DNA from: B16-G9 sp964400655
GTDB taxonomy: Bacteria; Bacteroidota; Bacteroidia; Bacteroidales; F082
Length of the DNA: 17,398 nt
Assembly: GCA_964400655.1 (NCBI GenBank)
Contig: CAYNVN010000041.1
Span: 1 to 17,398 of the forward strand
Direction of reading: 5' to 3'
The notes beneath the pieces were generated by a model. It had not been told where the DNA came from, ran no database searches, and worked only from the letters and a program-made list of their open reading frames with translations. A program made the translations under genes and the position numbers. Shown piece after piece: positions 8,004 through 16,261 of the stretch; the first letter of the stretch is position 1, and every line of letters begins with the position of its first letter.

Positions 8004-9737
8004 ATGAACTCTGCCCGGAAAATCATTAATAAAACAAATAAGTTTTTACTGAGCCTGCTGACAGCGCTTCTTATTACTGCAAATATTGCAGCACAAAAAG
8101 CTGAGATTCGATATAACCAAATCGGGTATTTCCCCAAAGGGGTTAAAAAAGCGGTGGTGGTAAATACCGGCGAAAAGGTTTTTTTTGTTAAAACCACCCG
8201 GGGGGAAACTGTTTTTAAAGGAAAATTAAAAAAATCCGGATTTTGGGATAAATCGGGCGAAGAGGTTAAAATCGCCGATTTTTCAACTTTTACCACACAG
8301 GGAAAATATGTTTTGTATGTGAAAGATGCCCCCTCAACCTGCCCCTTCGAAATAAAAAACAATATTTATGACGATGCTTTTAAAGCCTCCCTTAAAAGTT
8401 ATTACCTGATCAGAGCATCCATGGATATTGACGAAAAGTATGCAGGAGTCTATCACAGAAAAGAGGGACATCCCGATACTTTGGCATATTTTCATCCTTC
8501 GGCACAAAGAGGCAAAGGACATGCCTCGTCACCAAAAGGATGGTATGATGCAGGTGATTATAACAAATATGTTGTAAACGGAGGAGTAACTGTTGGTACT
8601 TTGCTGGCTCTTGCCGATATTTACCCGGAGCTTGTTGATGATGGCTTTTCAAATATTCCTGAAAGTGGAAACGGAGTATCCGATTTGTTAGATGAAGTTA
8701 AATATGAGTTGGAATGGGTGCTTACAATGCAAACGGCAGACGGTGCATCTAATATGAAACTTACTTCTAAAGGTTTTACAGGTTTCATACTTCCTGAAAA
8801 AGATAAAACGGAACGCTATTTTGTAGGAAAAGCTACTGCACCATCATTAAATTTTGCCGCTATGATGGCTATGGCGGCAAGAATTTATAAGGATGTTGAT
8901 TCGGATTTTTCCAATAAATGTCTTGCTGCTGCCGAAAGAGCATGGGCATGGGCTGAAAAAAATCCAAATGTAGTTTATAAAAATCCGAAAGACGTGAAAA
9001 CCGGAGAATATGGCGATGCTGATTTTAAAGAGGAGTTCTGGTGGGCTGCTTCCGAGTTATATCTGACTACACATAAGAAACAATATGAAAATTATATCGC
9101 GTCACACGAACCATATATGGAGTTTAACGTTGGTGAAAGCTGGCGTGTTTTCCTCGGAAACCTGGGAAGTTTTTCACTGCTCATCTCCAACAACCGCCTG
9201 CCTGACAATCTGCAAAGCAAACTGCAGAAGAAACTGTACAAAACAGCAGACGGGTTGCTGAAAAAGCTGCAATCCGTTCCCTATCGCATCCCCGTTGATG
9301 AATTTGTATGGGGTTCCAACAGCGACATTCAAAATGCAGCCATGATGCTGGCCTTTGCTTATAAACTTTCGGGAGATAAAAAATATCTTGACGGTGCCGT
9401 TGAAACCATGGATTATATCTTTGGAAAAAATGCTACCGGATATTCGTTTTTAACCGGATTCGGCTGCAAACGCGTAAAGCATGTTCATAACCGCATTTCG
9501 GGAGCCGATAATATTGATGAGCCGTTACCCGGCCTTGTGGCGGGAGGCCCCAACAACAATCGTGAAGACGACATCTCAAAAACAAAATTCGGGGTTGAAT
9601 ATCCCAATAAACTGCCAGCCAAAGCCTATGTAGATAACCAAAAGAGCTACGCCTCCAACGAAACGGCAATCAACTGGAATGCCCCTGCCGTTTTTATGTT
9701 GGGATTTCTGGAGGCCAACGCCTGTAAACTACAGTAA
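8004..9737 (+). CDS. Secreted glycoside hydrolase family 9 enzyme
   Basis: 577 residues. An N-terminal signal (FLLSLLTALLITANIAA) ends near residue 30. An Ig-like CelD_N domain spans about 34-115, starting EIRYNQIGYFPKG. The (alpha/alpha)6 GH9 domain spans about 120-570. GWYDAGDYNKYVVN carries the catalytic-base aspartates D182 and D185, and SNETAINWNAP near the C-terminus holds the general acid E553. FLTGFGCKRVKHVHNR is the histidine-containing subsite segment. GH9 enzymes cleave beta-1,4-glucans and, in some branches, chitosan-like or mixed-linkage substrates by inversion. There is no lipobox and no carbohydrate-binding module. The last 9 bp overlap galK on the other strand. Codon use differs in the middle of the gene (about 8600-9115). 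Family is sure; substrate is not. Confidence 0.93.
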   Translation: MNSARKIINKTNKFLLSLLTALLITANIAAQKAEIRYNQIGYFPKGVKKAVVVNTGEKVFFVKTTRGETVFKGKLKKSGFWDKSGEEVKIADFSTFTTQGKYVLYVKDAPSTCPFEIKNNIYDDAFKASLKSYYLIRASMDIDEKYAGVYHRKEGHPDTLAYFHPSAQRGKGHASSPKGWYDAGDYNKYVVNGGVTVGTLLALADIYPELVDDGFSNIPESGNGVSDLLDEVKYELEWVLTMQTADGASNMKLTSKGFTGFILPEKDKTERYFVGKATAPSLNFAAMMAMAARIYKDVDSDFSNKCLAAAERAWAWAEKNPNVVYKNPKDVKTGEYGDADFKEEFWWAASELYLTTHKKQYENYIASHEPYMEFNVGESWRVFLGNLGSFSLLISNNRLPDNLQSKLQKKLYKTADGLLKKLQSVPYRIPVDEFVWGSNSDIQNAAMMLAFAYKLSGDKKYLDGAVETMDYIFGKNATGYSFLTGFGCKRVKHVHNRISGADNIDEPLPGLVAGGPNNNREDDISKTKFGVEYPNKLPAKAYVDNQKSYASNETAINWNAPAVFMLGFLEANACKLQ

Positions 9738-10898
9738 AGATGCAGCAGGTTCAACAGAAGTTCCGTTCATAATGGCCACTTCGTAAATCACAGGGTCGAT
9801 GCCTGTGGCCTGACGGTAATGTTCGGTAATTTGTTTTTTAAACGGTTCAACTCGCTCCTCCTTTACAATGTTGACGGTACAACCGCCAAAGCCGCCGCCC
9901 ATCATACGTGCACCGGTAACTCCGTTAAAATTCCGGGCAAAATCGAAAAGAATATCCAGCTCTTTACAACTTACTTCATAATCATCCCGAAGGCCTCTGT
10001 GGGTTTCAAACATCAGTTTCCCAAGCTTTGGAATATTGTTTTGATGCAGGGCTTCAAAAGCTTCCGTTACCCTGTTGTTCTCCTCTATTACAAATTTGCA
10101 GCGACGATATACCGTTTGGCTCATTTCCTCTTTATGTTTATCAAGCAGTTCCACATCTGCGTCGCGCAGTGCATTAATTGCCGGATCATACTTTTTCAAA
10201 ATATCCACTCCGGCAGTGCACTCTTCCCTCCTTTTGTTATATGCCGATGATGCCAGCGAATGTTTCACTTTTGTATCGCATAAAACAATACGGTATCCAT
10301 CAAGGTCGATATTTGCATATTCAAAATCCAGCGTCCGGCAATCCAGCTTAATGGCCTGCTTTTCTTTTCCGAACATACTGGCAAACTGATCCATAATGCC
10401 GCACATTACGCCGGCATACTCATGTTCCGCTTTTTGTGCCATTTTAACCATTTCCAACCTGCTCTCCCCAAAATCAAAAAGCCTGTTTAAAACAAGGGCA
10501 AAACCGTTTTCAACGGCAGCCGAAGATGAAAGGCCCGCCCCCACCGGAATATTTCCGCCAAACACCACATCCACCCCGTTAACCTCGTGGCCCCGCTTTT
10601 TAAACTGTGCGGCAACCCCCAGCAAATAATTTGCCCATGCAACATCGCTTATCAACAGCTTATTGACAGGTAGTTCAAAGGATTCGTCAAAATCGAACGA
10701 ATAAAACCTGAAACGCTGTTTGTTGTTTTTGGAAGCCACAAACCAAACGGCTTTATCAATGGCCGCCGGAAAAACAAAACCATCGTTATAATCGGTATGC
10801 TCGCCAATAAGATTAATCCTGCCCGGCGAACGGACAATAACGGTTTCTTTGCTGTTGAACAGCGCTTTGTGTTTTTGTTGTAGTGCGGATATATCCAT
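9729..10898 (-). CDS. galK: Galactokinase
   Basis: 389 residues when started at the ATG at 10898 (MDISALQQKH), the usual length for GalK; an upstream ATG at 10934 would add 12 residues without homology. It phosphorylates galactose at C1 with ATP, the first step of the Leloir pathway, in the cytoplasm. All three GHMP-kinase motifs are present: GRINLIGEHTDYNDG (26-40), GNIPVGAGLSSSAA (115-128) and GARMMGGGFGGC (329-340). D170 in GIMDQFAS is the catalytic aspartate. It is convergent with the GH9 gene, overlapping it by 9 bp, and lies 76 bp after the CDF gene on the same strand. No galT, galE or galM is in the window. Confidence 0.95.
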   Translation of the reverse strand: MDISALQQKHKALFNSKETVIVRSPGRINLIGEHTDYNDGFVFPAAIDKAVWFVASKNNKQRFRFYSFDFDESFELPVNKLLISDVAWANYLLGVAAQFKKRGHEVNGVDVVFGGNIPVGAGLSSSAAVENGFALVLNRLFDFGESRLEMVKMAQKAEHEYAGVMCGIMDQFASMFGKEKQAIKLDCRTLDFEYANIDLDGYRIVLCDTKVKHSLASSAYNKRREECTAGVDILKKYDPAINALRDADVELLDKHKEEMSQTVYRRCKFVIEENNRVTEAFEALHQNNIPKLGKLMFETHRGLRDDYEVSCKELDILFDFARNFNGVTGARMMGGGFGGCTVNIVKEERVEPFKKQITEHYRQATGIDPVIYEVAIMNGTSVEPAASLL

Positions 10899-10974
10899 TA
10901 CCGATATTTTAATATGATGAATAAAAATATACAAGTGTCTGGGTTACCTTACCGGTTGACCAATGAATGCCCGG

Positions 10975-11883
10975 TTATTCACTTTGCACAATAATTTCCT
11001 TACTGTCATTGCGGTTAAATTCAGGCTGGATGTTAAAATGAAAAATTCCGAAATCGTGAAGAACAACCTCTATCCTATTTAAAATTTCCTGAAAACCGGT
11101 AATGTTGATGTCGTTGGTCAGGTCGATATGCGCTTCAAACAGGGTGGTTTTTTCGTCTAACTGCCAAACATGTACATGATGCAGGTTTTTAACGCCTTTT
11201 ATTGCGATCACCCTGCTATTAATCTCTTCAATATCAATCCCCGCAGGGGTAAACTGCATCAATATTTTAATGGTTCCGGTCAGCAGCTTATAGCTTGATA
11301 CAATAAGGTAAAGAGCAATGGCAATGGAAAGCAGCGCATCCACCCAAAATATTCCGAAGTACTTCATCACTATTCCGCCCGCCAATACGGCCACCGAAGT
11401 CATCACATCCGTCATTAAATGCAGGTATGCCGATTTGATGTTCATGTTTTCTTTGGCATCTTTTTGAAGCATTAAAACGCTGATAAAATTGATAACAATG
11501 CTTCCGGCGGCAAACCAAATTACCAAATCCGACTCAATGGGATGAGGGCTGTAAAAGCGCTGAACGGCTTCAACAATTAAAAAAAGGGCAATGCCCGTCA
11601 GAACCGCCGAATTAACAAATGCCGAAAGGATTTCGGCCCGTTTAAACCCGTAAGTTTGTTTAATGGTCGATTTTCGTTTGGCAATGCGGTTGGTTGTGTA
11701 ACTCAGCAGCAGGGCAACAACATCGCTAAAATTGTGAAGCGCATCGGTAAGCAGGGCAACACTTCCCGAAATCATACCTCCCGCCACCTGTCCGGCCGTA
11801 ATTACAATATTTAGGAAAATGGCAACAGCCATATTTTTTCCCGATACCTGATGCGAATGATGATGATGATGATCGTGCCCCAT
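10975..11883 (-). CDS. Cation diffusion facilitator, zinc-type exporter
   Basis: 302 residues, the usual CDF length. The N-terminus is histidine-rich (MGHDHHHHHSH), probably a metal-sensing or metal-delivery tail. Helix 2 has LLTDALHNFSD and helix 5 has SAYLHLMTD; H50/D54 and H155/D159 form the tetrahedral transport site expected for Zn(II), with Co or Cd possible. Six hydrophobic segments span about 15-200. The C-terminal cytoplasmic domain carries NLHHVHVWQLDEKTTLFEAHIDL, typical of CzcD/ZitB-like members, and ends with a His-containing DFGIFHFNIQPE. It exports divalent metal in exchange for protons. It lies 33 bp after the LuxR-type gene on the same strand and may be cotranscribed with it. 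Confidence 0.93.
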   Translation of the reverse strand: MGHDHHHHHSHQVSGKNMAVAIFLNIVITAGQVAGGMISGSVALLTDALHNFSDVVALLLSYTTNRIAKRKSTIKQTYGFKRAEILSAFVNSAVLTGIALFLIVEAVQRFYSPHPIESDLVIWFAAGSIVINFISVLMLQKDAKENMNIKSAYLHLMTDVMTSVAVLAGGIVMKYFGIFWVDALLSIAIALYLIVSSYKLLTGTIKILMQFTPAGIDIEEINSRVIAIKGVKNLHHVHVWQLDEKTTLFEAHIDLTNDINITGFQEILNRIEVVLHDFGIFHFNIQPEFNRNDSKEIIVQSE

Positions 11884-11916
11884 AATTCAGTTTTTACCGG
11901 TTCTTCCCCATCTTAG

Positions 11917-12573
11917 CTAATCCAGTTCGATAATATTATTTTTAAGGGCAAACTTAACCAAATCGACGGTGGTTTTAAGGTTGATCTTTTTCATAATATT
12001 GTTTTTGTGGGTCTCCACCGTACGGATGCTGATAAAAAGTTTGTCGGCAATTTCGCGGTTCGACATGCCTTCGGCAAAATGTTTAAGCACCTCCAGCTCG
12101 CGGGGCGAGAGGTTTTGTTGACGCTGTTCCTTTTCAACCGCATTATTGCCTTGCGAATCAAGATAGTTGTTGAGTAAAATATTGGTAATGGTTTTGGCGT
12201 AAAACTCAAAACCGTTACGCAGGGTATAAATGGCTTCCAAAATTTCCGAACGGTTGGTATCCCTGCTAAGGTGGCCTTTGGCTCCCGCTTTAATTATTCG
12301 TAAAATAAACTTCTCGTTGTTATATAACGACAGCACCAATACCTTTACCCTTGGAAAAAACTGTACCAGTTTTTTAATGTTATCTATATCCGAAGGATCG
12401 GGATTATACAAAACAGAAAGTACAATATGCACCGGATCGGTACGTATGGTTTTAAATAAATCGTCGAATGTTTGGTTGCATCCCGTTATCTCAATATCAT
12501 CGGCATCTTTAAGCAATGCTGCCAAAGCATCGCAAATTATCGGGTATTTATCAACAAGGGCAACTTTTATCAT
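11917..12573 (-). CDS. LuxR-family regulator with a degenerate receiver domain
   Basis: 218 residues when started at 12573 (MIKVALVDKYP), which aligns with the start of NarL/FixJ regulators; the extension to 12609 has no homology. Residues 1-120 have the receiver fold, and residues about 155-212 a LuxR helix-turn-helix (LSPRELEVLKHFAEGMSNREIADKLF, then SIRTVETHKNNIMKK). The phosphorylation pocket is not intact: D8-K9 replaces the usual pair of acids, the phospho-acceptor position in HIVLSVLY is S53 (codon TCT) instead of Asp, and the conserved Lys is R104. It should bind DNA but cannot be phosphorylated in the standard way. It is divergent from the large receiver/ATP-grasp gene and followed by the CDF gene. 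Confidence 0.9.
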   Translation of the reverse strand: MIKVALVDKYPIICDALAALLKDADDIEITGCNQTFDDLFKTIRTDPVHIVLSVLYNPDPSDIDNIKKLVQFFPRVKVLVLSLYNNEKFILRIIKAGAKGHLSRDTNRSEILEAIYTLRNGFEFYAKTITNILLNNYLDSQGNNAVEKEQRQQNLSPRELEVLKHFAEGMSNREIADKLFISIRTVETHKNNIMKKINLKTTVDLVKFALKNNIIELD

Positions 12574-12598
12574 AAGCGAATAAACAATTTTAATTACG

Positions 12599-12606
12599 CG
12601 AAAATA
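12599..12606 (-). promoter_or_regulatory. Candidate -7 box for the LuxR-type gene
   Basis: The minus strand reads TATTTTCG, one mismatch from TAnnTTTG, 25 bp before the ATG at 12573. It faces the plus-strand box at 12619-12626, with 12 bp between them, so the two promoters must overlap. Confidence 0.4.
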
Positions 12607-12618
12607 CAATAATTAAAC

Positions 12619-12626
12619 TAATTTTG
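12619..12626 (+). promoter_or_regulatory. Bacteroidota -7 box for the receiver/ATP-grasp gene
   Basis: TAATTTTG is a full match to TAnnTTTG and ends 24 bp before the ATG at 12651. An in-frame TTG at 12624 lies inside this box and so cannot be the start codon of the transcript it drives. Confidence 0.55.
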
Positions 12627-12650
12627 TATAGAAGCAAAAAAGCATTATTA

Positions 12651-15600
12651 ATGAATAGCAATAATAGTTACTCTTATCTGAATTTATTGGAAATAATCAG
12701 TAAAATTAACGAGATTGTAAAACAAAATCGTGAAATTGATTCCACATTTACCGAAATAACCGAAGCAGCCAGTTATTACAAAACCGAAAACCAGGCCATT
12801 TTCCTGCGCATTATTTTTAACGGAATTGAATATAAAACACCGGGATTTAAACAAACCTCGTTTTGCAGGGAGAAATTTTTCGAAACCTTAAAAGGCGTTA
12901 AAGGTTATGTGCAAATTTGCAGAAGCCGTCCATCGGTAAATGATAAAAATGTTATTGACGACCAGAAATATTTTTTAAACTCGGTAACCAATACCATCGT
13001 CAGATATTTGAACAATCTTGAAAAAGAGACAGACGACGAACATGCTGCAGGAATTTACCAAAACAACGATGATGACGATATTTTAAGCAGTGCCTTCCTG
13101 CAAAAATTCTTAAACAAAGATACCTACAGCCGCGATATATACCACGACCTGATGCCTTTTAAAGTAAAGGAAATATTGCTGATATCAAGTTTGTACGATG
13201 CCTATTCCATTGAGCGCGAAGGAAGGTTTACCGAACATATGCTGGGACAGTACGGACAACTCAACCTTACCTCTTTTCCACGTATTACGGGCGCTTCCAC
13301 CATTAGCCAGGTGTTTACCCTGCTCAAACAAAAACATTTTGACCTGATTATTTACATGGTGGGCGTTGATAAACAAACCCCCGTTGTGGTTACCAAACAA
13401 ATCAAAAACAAATATCCGTACATTCCCACTTACCTGCTGCTGAACAACAACAGCGATGTGGGTTATTTTACCAAAAAGATTCACAAATTTCAGTTTATCG
13501 ACAGGGTTTTTGCCTGGAACGGCGATTCCAACATCTTCTTTTCCATGATCAAACTGCTTGAAGATAAGATTAATGCCGAAAACGACACCAACATAGCACA
13601 GGTAAGGGTGTTGCTGCTTGTGGAAGATTCGCCAGTCTATTTTTCGCGATACCTCTCGTTTTTATACAAGGTATTGATGGAACAAACCAAACGCATTATT
13701 GAAGATGTTAGTGCCGATGAATTATACAAAGTGCTGCGTATGCGGGCTCGTCCTAAAATATTGCTTGCATCAACTTACGAAGAGGCAACGGCCATTATCG
13801 ATAAATATAAAGATTATATGCTTTGCCTGATAACGGATGTGAAATATGAAAAAGATGGAGTACCCGACGAAAATGCAGGCATAAAGTTACTGAAATATAC
13901 CCGCAGTGTTTTACAAAATCTGCCCACCATCATACAGTCGTCAGATATCTCGTTTAAAAAGGTTGCCAAAGCCAATAACTCGCTTTTTATTTATAAAAAC
14001 TCCGATTCACTGTATGAAGAATTTCAGGAGTTTATCACAAATTATCTCGGGTTCGGCGATTTTGTTTTTAAAGACTCGAATGGTAACGAAATAGCAAAAG
14101 CCTCCAACATCAGAGAGTTTGAGAAACAACTGAAAAAAATACCCGATGATTCGTTGTTGTTTCATGCCAGTCGCGACCATTTCTCTATGTGGTTGATGGC
14201 ACGCGGCGAAATAAGAGCCGCCAGAGTTATCAATCCCAAAAAAGTAAGCGACTTTAAAGATGTAAGAGAGTTACGTAAGGTATTACTTGATTTAATTAAA
14301 GAACATCGTAACGAAAAAGAAAAAGGAAACATCATTCCCTTTTCGGAAGGAGTGGACATTACCGAAGATAATATTTTTACACTGGCCGACGGTTCTCTGG
14401 GCGGCAAGGGACGGGGACTTGCCTTTATCAATGCACTGATTCACAATTATGAATTTAACAAACACATTCCCGATATAAAGATTAGAACTCCGAAAACATT
14501 TATTATCGGAACCCAGGAGTTCGAATGGTTTATCAAAACCCATAAATTGTTAAAAACTGCCATTGAAGAGCGTGATTTCACGAAAGTGAAAAATATTTTT
14601 CTCGAAAAAAGACTGAGTAACCAAACCATTAACAAAATAAGCCTGCTGCTCGATATTTTAACAAAACCCATTGCCGTTCGTTCGTCGGGGTTGTATGAAG
14701 ATTCGCTTACACAACCTTTTGCAGGCATCTTTGAAACTTATCTTTTGCCAAATAATCATCCTGATAAAAGCCAACGGTTAAAACAGGTTTGCGATGCCAT
14801 TAAAATGGTATATGCTTCGGTTTATTCAAATATGGCCAAAGGATACGTTAAGGCTGTAAACTACAAAATTGAAGATGAAAAAATGGCGGTTATTATTCAG
14901 GAGGTGGTGGGTAACCGGTTCGACTACTTATATTATCCCCATATCAGCGGAGTGGCACAATCGTACAACTTTTATCCCTTTGCCCACATGAAACCTGAAG
15001 AAGGATTTGCCGTTGCTTCGGTGGGATTGGGAAAATATGTGGTGGAAGGTAACAAAGCTTTCCGGTTTTCACCCAAATATCCGGCCATTGAAATAAATTC
15101 GCCTAAAGATCAGTTTCGCAACTCACAGGTTAAATTTTATGCCGTTGACCTTCGTAAGAAAAACATAAATCTTTTTGAAGGCGAAATGGCCGGTTTGGCT
15201 TTTGAAGACATCAGCGTTGCCGAAAAACAGGGGACACTCAATCACTGCGCATCAGTTTACAATCCCGATAATAACATCATCTATCCGGGAATTACCAAGC
15301 CGGGGCCACGTATCATCAATTTTGCCAACATCTTAAAATACAATTATATCCCTCTGGCCAAAACCCTTGAGGTTACCCTTGAACTGGGAAAAGAGGCCAT
15401 GGGAACCGCCGTGGAAATTGAATATGCCGTTGACCTCACCAAAGATAAAGAGGGAAGAGCGTCGTTTTTTATCCTCCAAATCAAACCGCTCATTAGCAGT
15501 ACTCAGGATTGTAATGTTGATATGGATGAAATCGACAAAAAGGATATTGTTTTATTCTCGGAACAAGGCATGGGCAACGGATTGATTAATTATGTTTCGG

Positions 15601-16055
15601 ATGTTATCTACGTGGATCCGAAAGATTTTAACAAAAGTGCCACCGAAGAGATGGCCAATGAAATTGAGCAGTTAAATAATATGATGATTAAAGATCATCG
15701 TAATTACGTACTTATCGGCCCGGGGCGCTGGGGAACTCGTGATAAATGGATAGGAATTCCGGTAAAATGGCATCAAATTTCAAATGCCAAAGTAATTGTT
15801 GAAACCAGCCTCCATAACTATCCGCTTGATGCCTCTTCGGGCTCGCATTTTTTCCACAATGTTACCAGCATGAACATCGGTTATTTTACCGTACAACCCG
15901 ACCTGGGTAACGGTACCATTAATTATGAAAAATTACGAAAACATCAGGTAATCAATAAAGGAAAATATTTTACGCATGTACGATTCAACACCCCCCTGAG
16001 CATTAAGATGGATGGAAGAAAACGAATTTATGTTATTGTTGAAGAAAGCGAGTAG
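12651..16055 (+). CDS. GAF/receiver/PPDK-type ATP-grasp multidomain protein
   Basis: 1,134 residues from the ATG at 12651. Residues 1-125 resemble a GAF-like sensor domain. Residues about 172-308 look like a receiver without the phosphorylation pocket (ILLISSLYDAYS, then FDLIIYMVGVD). Residues 318-465 form a full receiver with E325/D326, phospho-acceptor D396 in LITDVKYEKDG, S430 and K449. Residues about 575-947 match the N-terminal ATP-binding domain of pyruvate phosphate dikinase and PEP synthase: GSLGGKGRGLAF, PIAVRSSGLYEDS, FAGIFETYL and closing ILQIKPL (K where QxRP is usual). Residues 960-1134 hold an unassigned domain with VLIGPGRWGTRDKW and SGSHFFHN. The phosphohistidine swivel domain and the PEP/pyruvate barrel are absent, so it is not a PEP synthase. 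It is divergent from the pseudo-receiver regulator. Domains are seen; biochemical role is unknown. Confidence 0.88.
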   Translation: MNSNNSYSYLNLLEIISKINEIVKQNREIDSTFTEITEAASYYKTENQAIFLRIIFNGIEYKTPGFKQTSFCREKFFETLKGVKGYVQICRSRPSVNDKNVIDDQKYFLNSVTNTIVRYLNNLEKETDDEHAAGIYQNNDDDDILSSAFLQKFLNKDTYSRDIYHDLMPFKVKEILLISSLYDAYSIEREGRFTEHMLGQYGQLNLTSFPRITGASTISQVFTLLKQKHFDLIIYMVGVDKQTPVVVTKQIKNKYPYIPTYLLLNNNSDVGYFTKKIHKFQFIDRVFAWNGDSNIFFSMIKLLEDKINAENDTNIAQVRVLLLVEDSPVYFSRYLSFLYKVLMEQTKRIIEDVSADELYKVLRMRARPKILLASTYEEATAIIDKYKDYMLCLITDVKYEKDGVPDENAGIKLLKYTRSVLQNLPTIIQSSDISFKKVAKANNSLFIYKNSDSLYEEFQEFITNYLGFGDFVFKDSNGNEIAKASNIREFEKQLKKIPDDSLLFHASRDHFSMWLMARGEIRAARVINPKKVSDFKDVRELRKVLLDLIKEHRNEKEKGNIIPFSEGVDITEDNIFTLADGSLGGKGRGLAFINALIHNYEFNKHIPDIKIRTPKTFIIGTQEFEWFIKTHKLLKTAIEERDFTKVKNIFLEKRLSNQTINKISLLLDILTKPIAVRSSGLYEDSLTQPFAGIFETYLLPNNHPDKSQRLKQVCDAIKMVYASVYSNMAKGYVKAVNYKIEDEKMAVIIQEVVGNRFDYLYYPHISGVAQSYNFYPFAHMKPEEGFAVASVGLGKYVVEGNKAFRFSPKYPAIEINSPKDQFRNSQVKFYAVDLRKKNINLFEGEMAGLAFEDISVAEKQGTLNHCASVYNPDNNIIYPGITKPGPRIINFANILKYNYIPLAKTLEVTLELGKEAMGTAVEIEYAVDLTKDKEGRASFFILQIKPLISSTQDCNVDMDEIDKKDIVLFSEQGMGNGLINYVSDVIYVDPKDFNKSATEEMANEIEQLNNMMIKDHRNYVLIGPGRWGTRDKWIGIPVKWHQISNAKVIVETSLHNYPLDASSGSHFFHNVTSMNIGYFTVQPDLGNGTINYEKLRKHQVINKGKYFTHVRFNTPLSIKMDGRKRIYVIVEESE

Positions 16056-16057
16056 AG

Positions 16058-16102
16058 GTTCAAGGTTTGAATGTTCAAGGTTTGAAAGTTTAAGGTTTCA
16101 AT
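16058..16102. repeat. Three tandem 15-bp repeats
   Basis: Units GTTCAAGGTTTGAAT, GTTCAAGGTTTGAAA and GTTTAAGGTTTCAAT follow each other without gaps, starting 2 bp after the stop codon of the ATP-grasp gene. Unit-to-unit changes are one to three bases. Similar GTTCAAGGTTTGA arrays are common between genes of this group of bacteria (recalled, not searched). Confidence 0.85.
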
Positions 16103-16131
16103 GAACCGCAAAGACGCAGAGGCGCGAAGGT
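16103..16131. repeat. AACCGCAAAGACGC-type intergenic repeat
   Basis: AACCGCAAAGACGCAGAGGC followed by GCGAAGG is a member of a dispersed family that I recall from intergenic DNA of many Bacteroidota. Only one copy is present in this window, so the identification rests on recall. Confidence 0.4.
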
Positions 16132-16165
16132 TTGGAGGATTTGAGGTTTAGATGTTTAGAGGTTC

Positions 16166-16189
16166 AGAAGTTGAGAAGTTGGGAAGTTG
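16166..16189. repeat. Three tandem 8-bp repeats
   Basis: AGAAGTTG, AGAAGTTG and GGAAGTTG in a row, followed by a decayed unit GGAAATGG. Probably arisen by slippage. Confidence 0.7.
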
Positions 16190-16261
16190 GGAAATGGTTG
16201 CTGGGTGCTCGTTACCCCTTCCACAAGCCCCAACGTCATCCCGAAGGAGGTACGACTGAGG

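Noticed and set aside
9729..10898. galK as part of the sulfatase/GH9 cluster
   Set aside because: It is on the opposite strand, downstream of the CDF gene, and merely convergent with GH9; a link to galactose release by that cluster cannot be supported.
12624..12650. TTG start for the large ATP-grasp gene
   Set aside because: The TTG is part of the TAATTTTG promoter box; the ATG at 12651 follows at a normal distance.
12651..16055. Phosphoenolpyruvate synthase (ppsA)
   Set aside because: Only the ATP-binding domain matches; the phosphohistidine and PEP/pyruvate domains are missing and receiver domains are present instead.
16058..16189. CRISPR-like array
   Set aside because: The 15-bp and 8-bp units are contiguous without spacers, and there are no cas genes.
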